7,403 bases of DNA from an uncultured Streptococcus sp. (GTDB taxonomy: Bacteria > Bacillota > Bacilli > Lactobacillales > Streptococcaceae). Numbering within the stretch: position 1 is the first letter of the stretch; each line of letters begins with the position of its first letter. Positions 4,862 through 7,403 of the stretch are shown one piece after another. Below the pieces are notes generated by a model. The model made no database searches and was not told where the DNA came from. It saw only the letters and a program-made list of their open reading frames with translations. The position numbers were made by a program, and so were the translations under genes. The stretch is taken from NCBI GenBank assembly GCA_902479835.1, contig CABSQC010000053.1:1-7403 (forward strand). The letters run 5' to 3'.

Positions 4862-5995
4862 ATGACATTGGACTTAATCAAAATCAGACGGGATTTGCAC
4901 CAAATCCCTGAAATTGGCCTGGAAGAATTTGAAACCCAAGCCTACCTCTTAGAGCGAATCGCAGAGATTACAGCCGGCAAGGAGTTTGTAGAGAAACGGA
5001 CTTGGCGGACAGGGATCCTAGTTTATCTCCATGGGGCTGCACCTGAAAAAACCATTGGTTGGCGGACGGATATCGATGGCTTACCGATTTTGGAACAAAC
5101 GGGCCTTGATTTTGCCTCTAAGCATGAAGGACGGATGCATGCTTGTGGTCATGATATGCACATGACAACAGCCCTCGGGCTTTTGGATCAACTGGTCCAA
5201 GTGCAACCAAAAAATAACCTGCTCTTTCTCTTCCAACCGGCTGAAGAAAATGAAGCAGGTGGGATGCTCATGTATAAGGACAATGCTTTTGGTGACTGGC
5301 TCCCTGATGAATTTTATGGTCTGCATGTACGCCCTGATTTGAAGGTGGGGGACATTGCGACCAATACCGGTACCCTTTTTGCAGGGACCTGTGAAGTCAA
5401 GATCACCTTTACAGGAAAGGGAGGGCATGCTGCCTTTCCACATGAGGCCAATGATGCTCTTGTAGCAGCCTCTTACTTCATTACCCAAGTCCAATCGGTC
5501 GTGAGTCGAAATGTTGATCCAATTGAAGGTGCTGTGGTGACCTTTGGTTCCATGCATGCAGGAACCACCAATAATGTGATTGCTGAAACGGCCTTCCTTC
5601 ACGGGACCATCCGAACCTTGACCATGGAGATGAACCTCCTGACTCAAAAACGGGTCAAAACGATTGCGGAAGGGGTTGCAGCCGCTTTTGATGTAGAATT
5701 AGATCTGGAACTCAAGCAAGGAGGTTACCTGCCTGTGGAAAACCAACCAGAGTTGGCCAAAGAACTCATGGACTTTTTCACAGCTGAGGAAGACGTGAAC
5801 CTGATTGATATCTTGCCAGCGATGACAGGAGAAGACTTTGGCTTTCTCTTGAGCAAGGTCCCTGGTGTCATGTTCTGGCTGGGAATTGATACCCCTTATG
5901 CCCTGCACCATCCGAAGATGAGCCCAAATGAGGCTGCCCTTCCCTTTGCTGTGGAAAACATTGGCAAATTTTTGAAAATGAAAGCCAACCAATAA
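4862..5995 (+). CDS. dapL: N-acetyldiaminopimelate deacetylase (M20 family)
   Basis: This 377-residue cytoplasmic metallohydrolase releases acetate from N-acetyl-LL-diaminopimelate to give LL-diaminopimelate, late in the acetyl branch that dapD opens. (The symbol dapL is also used for an unrelated aminotransferase.) M20 hallmarks are intact: RTDIDGLP with Asp70/Asp72, HACGHD with Cys95 and His97, PAEEN with Glu128-Glu129 (acid/base), His155 in GLHV, and a C-terminal His pair (349-350) in ALHHP. The dimerisation domain lies at about 175-285, starting near [20 protein letters not shown]. Length and sequence agree closely with pneumococcal homologues. The SD before ATG 4862 is weak (AGAAAGAAGA). 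I see no convincing separate promoter, so expression probably depends on the dapD transcript passing the palindromes. The aminotransferase between the two steps is not in this window. Confidence 0.95.
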   Translation: MTLDLIKIRRDLHQIPEIGLEEFETQAYLLERIAEITAGKEFVEKRTWRTGILVYLHGAAPEKTIGWRTDIDGLPILEQTGLDFASKHEGRMHACGHDMHMTTALGLLDQLVQVQPKNNLLFLFQPAEENEAGGMLMYKDNAFGDWLPDEFYGLHVRPDLKVGDIATNTGTLFAGTCEVKITFTGKGGHAAFPHEANDALVAASYFITQVQSVVSRNVDPIEGAVVTFGSMHAGTTNNVIAETAFLHGTIRTLTMEMNLLTQKRVKTIAEGVAAAFDVELDLELKQGGYLPVENQPELAKELMDFFTAEEDVNLIDILPAMTGEDFGFLLSKVPGVMFWLGIDTPYALHHPKMSPNEAALPFAVENIGKFLKMKANQ

Positions 5996-6001
5996 GGGAT
6001 T

Positions 6002-6030
6002 GATTCAACTCCGTCTGGAGTTGGATTTTT
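6002..6030 (+). terminator. Intrinsic terminator of the dap operon
   Basis: ATTCAACTCC (6003-6012) pairs with GGAGTTGGAT (6017-6026), 10 bp with one G-U pair, around loop GTCT. TTTTT then ATTTT follows. It lies 7 bp after the deacetylase stop. Confidence 0.9.
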
Positions 6031-6050
6031 ATTTTCTCGTGTGCAAACTG

Positions 6051-6079
6051 TTCGGATGTTTCATAAAAAATGATACAAT
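6051..6079 (+). promoter_or_regulatory. Promoter of the cyclo-ligase/rhomboid operon (extended -10)
   Basis: TTCGGA (6051-6056), a 17-bp spacer, then TACAAT (6074-6079) preceded by TGA (6071-6073), an extended -10. It sits after the dap terminator and about 25 bp before the start codon. Confidence 0.65.
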
Positions 6080-6104
6080 TAAAGCTATACAAAAGGAGTA
6101 GGGA

Positions 6105-6644
6105 ATGAAGAAAACACTACGAAAAGAAACCATAGCAGCCATGAAACGGTTGCCAGAATCCGTGAAAATTCAAGCAGATGAACAGCTCACTCAACGTCTC
6201 TTGGAGCTTCCAGCCTTTCAGGAGGCAAAGACCTTGGCAACCTATCTGTCCTTTGACCATGAATTTTCCACAGCTAGCTTGATTCAGGTTGCTCTTCAAC
6301 TTGGAAAACGCGTCTGTGTTCCTCGTACCTATCCACAAGGTCGGATGGAATTTGTGGAATACGATCCTGACATTTTGGAAAAAACGCGCTTTGGTTTGCT
6401 GGAGCCCAATGAAAAAGGAAAGGTTGTGGATAAAGCAGAGATTGATCTGATCCATGTCCCTGGCTTGGTCTTCCAATCTAAAGGCTATCGGATCGGCTAT
6501 GGTGGTGGCTATTATGATCGTTATTTAGCAGATTTTACTGGAAAAACGGTCAGCACCATTTATTCTATCCAGCAAGGGGAGTTCCAACCAAATGCATTTG
6601 ATATAGCAGTTCAGGAGGTGCTAGTCTATGAAGTTACTCTTTGA
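6105..6644 (+). CDS. fau: 5-formyltetrahydrofolate cyclo-ligase
   Basis: This 179-residue cytoplasmic enzyme converts 5-formyltetrahydrofolate plus ATP to 5,10-methenyltetrahydrofolate, ADP and phosphate, returning a storage or inhibitory folate to the one-carbon pool. Family signs are a basic N-terminus (KKTLRKE) that contacts ATP in this family, the FGLLEP segment (96-101), and the glycine/tyrosine signature GYRIGYGGGYYDRYL (127-141) near the nucleotide site. Length is typical. ATG 6105 follows AAAGGAG (6092-6097) by 7 bases. The last 17 bp overlap the rhomboid gene, and the rhomboid SD lies within this coding sequence, so the two are co-transcribed and probably translationally coupled. The folate enzyme and the protease have no obvious functional link; the pairing is common in Firmicutes as far as I recall. 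Confidence 0.94.
   Translation: MKKTLRKETIAAMKRLPESVKIQADEQLTQRLLELPAFQEAKTLATYLSFDHEFSTASLIQVALQLGKRVCVPRTYPQGRMEFVEYDPDILEKTRFGLLEPNEKGKVVDKAEIDLIHVPGLVFQSKGYRIGYGGGYYDRYLADFTGKTVSTIYSIQQGEFQPNAFDIAVQEVLVYEVTL
6613..6618 (+). promoter_or_regulatory. Consensus ribosome binding site of the rhomboid gene inside the cyclo-ligase gene
   Basis: AGGAGG (6613-6618) ends 9 bases before ATG 6628, within the last codons of the upstream gene. This fixes the start and the 17-bp overlap. Confidence 0.8.
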
Positions 6645-7305
6645 TCGTCGTTATCCTGTGACTAGTATCTTGTTGCTCGTCACAACGGCAGTTTTTCTTT
6701 CCATGTTTATCCGATTTGGAGGCGACTACCAAACGGGTGCTGCTATTTACTATAGCGGTGGTATTATTGGAGAGGTTGTGAAAGTCGATCCTAGCCAGTT
6801 ATGGCGAATAGTGACAGCTACTTTTGTTCATATCGGCCTAGAACATTTTGTGCTCAATATGATCACCCTCTATTACTTGGGACGATTGGCAGAAGATCTC
6901 TTTGGTTCCAAGGCTTTCTTAGCTCTTTATCTCTTATCAGGCATGATGGGCAATGTCTTTGTTGCTATTTTTACGCCAGATGTGATTGCAGCAGGCGCAT
7001 CTACAGCCCTCTTTGGACTGTTTGGGACCATTGGCGCTCTGCGCTTTATTGTCCAAAGTCCCTATATTCGCCACTTGAGTCAGTCCTATACCAGCTTGAT
7101 TGTGGTCAATCTGATCTTTAGTTTTATGCCAGACATCAGTATGGCGGGCCACATTGGTGGCTTAGTAGCTGGGGTCATGTTGGCTTATGTCTTTCCAGTA
7201 AGAGGAGAGGCTCGCTTTATGAACCGAACCTATCAGATTAGTGCAGCCTTATCTTATCTCCTGCTTTTCCTTTATTTCTTAGGTAAAATCTTAAATCTAT
7301 TTTAA
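6628..7305 (+). CDS. Rhomboid family intramembrane serine protease
   Basis: This 225-residue polytopic membrane protein cleaves substrates within or next to their membrane segments. About seven segments are visible: 11-29, 60-83, 95-117, 122-140, 153-168, 172-190 and 203-223. All hallmarks are present: LWR (58-60) in the first loop, HFVLNM with His73 and Asn77 in segment 2, GASTALFG with catalytic Ser125 in segment 4, and GHIGG with catalytic His175 in segment 6. It therefore looks catalytically intact. It lacks the N-terminal extension and C-terminal TPRs of Bacillus subtilis GluP, as is usual for short streptococcal rhomboids. It overlaps the cyclo-ligase gene and ends at a strong terminator. 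The substrate cannot be read from the sequence. Single-pass proteins with Gly-rich segments, such as gene 1, are candidates only by analogy. Confidence 0.94.
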   Translation: MKLLFDRRYPVTSILLLVTTAVFLSMFIRFGGDYQTGAAIYYSGGIIGEVVKVDPSQLWRIVTATFVHIGLEHFVLNMITLYYLGRLAEDLFGSKAFLALYLLSGMMGNVFVAIFTPDVIAAGASTALFGLFGTIGALRFIVQSPYIRHLSQSYTSLIVVNLIFSFMPDISMAGHIGGLVAGVMLAYVFPVRGEARFMNRTYQISAALSYLLLFLYFLGKILNLF

Positions 7306-7306
7306 G

Positions 7307-7337
7307 AAGTCCTTCTCACAGAGAAGGGCTTTTTTTT
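7307..7337 (+). terminator. Intrinsic terminator after the rhomboid gene
   Basis: AAGTCCTTCTC (7307-7317) pairs with GAGAAGGGCTT (7321-7331), 11 bp with one T-G pair, around an ACA loop, followed by T through 7337. It begins 2 bp after the stop. Confidence 0.92.
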
Positions 7338-7373
7338 CTAAAAAATGTAGCGAAATCGTAAACTAACAGAAAA

Positions 7374-7403
7374 TTGTTTGAAATGCAAAGAATTGTATAT
7401 ATT
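7374..7403 (+). promoter_or_regulatory. Possible promoter at the window end
   Basis: TTGTTT (7374-7379), an 18-bp spacer, then TATATT (7398-7403). TATATA (7396-7401) with 16 bp is an alternative. It would drive a gene beyond the window; the AT-rich setting makes chance matches likely. Confidence 0.3.

Noticed and set aside
5081..5647. Minus-strand open frame of 188 codons opposite the deacetylase gene
   Set aside because: The + strand here encodes a complete M20 enzyme with all catalytic residues. The antisense product shows no recognisable motif and no SD or promoter.
6117..6476. Minus-strand open frame of 119 codons opposite the cyclo-ligase gene
   Set aside because: It is a shadow of a clearly functional gene; composition and motifs give no support.
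1..7403. CRISPR array, tRNA or rRNA gene, transposase or phage genes
   Set aside because: I found no regularly spaced direct repeats, no cloverleaf or rRNA-like sequence, and no mobile-element protein. Apart from the small palindromic repeat, no mobile DNA can be supported.

Overview
The window looks like chromosomal DNA of a Streptococcus, probably of the mitis/sanguinis/parasanguinis type. The evidence is the C-terminus of a streptococcal-type glucose-6-phosphate isomerase, followed further on by the acetyl-branch diaminopimelate genes dapD (dapH) and N-acetyldiaminopimelate deacetylase, then a 5-formyltetrahydrofolate cyclo-ligase and a rhomboid protease. The order from dapD to the rhomboid gene is familiar from streptococci. 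Base composition is moderately AT-rich, promoters are of the extended -10 (TGnTATAAT) type, and Shine-Dalgarno (SD) sites are strong. Every gene is on the + strand.

Layout. 1-90: end of pgi with its terminator. 91-366: intergenic DNA with short hairpins and a promoter. 367-3889: four adjacent genes that I cannot name, all encoding single-pass membrane proteins (N-terminus inside, C-terminus outside). Gene 1 (367-1455) has its own promoter and terminator. Genes 2-4 (1573-3889) are tightly packed and look like one operon. 3890-3954: compact dapD promoter inside an inverted repeat. 3955-5995: dapD and the deacetylase gene, separated by a composite palindromic repeat of about 175 bp. 6002-6030: terminator. 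6105-7305: cyclo-ligase and rhomboid genes, overlapping by 17 bp, ending in a strong terminator. 7338-7403: intergenic DNA ending in a possible promoter for the next gene.

The most interesting part is the four-gene block. By eye, each outside region consists of two successive domains of the same kind. The first carries a Gly-Lys-Ala motif in all four proteins. The second carries Gly-x-Pro in three of them and Gly-Asp-Ala in gene 1. The motifs lie 82-91 residues apart in every protein. The pattern recalls small repeated folds of the BamE/SmpA or beta-lactamase-inhibitor-protein kind, but that is inference. The likeliest reading is a family made by tandem duplication that acts at the outer face of the membrane, perhaps as a complex. 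No enzyme motif is visible.

Gene 3 contains a GGGGGGA heptamer in the phase required for -1 frameshifting. The shifted frame stays open into gene 4, which itself starts with TTG. This could allow a gene 3-gene 4 fusion product, or it could be chance.

The dap genes supply meso-diaminopimelate for lysine, which streptococci need for protein and peptidoglycan. The cyclo-ligase serves folate metabolism. The rhomboid is an intact intramembrane serine protease.
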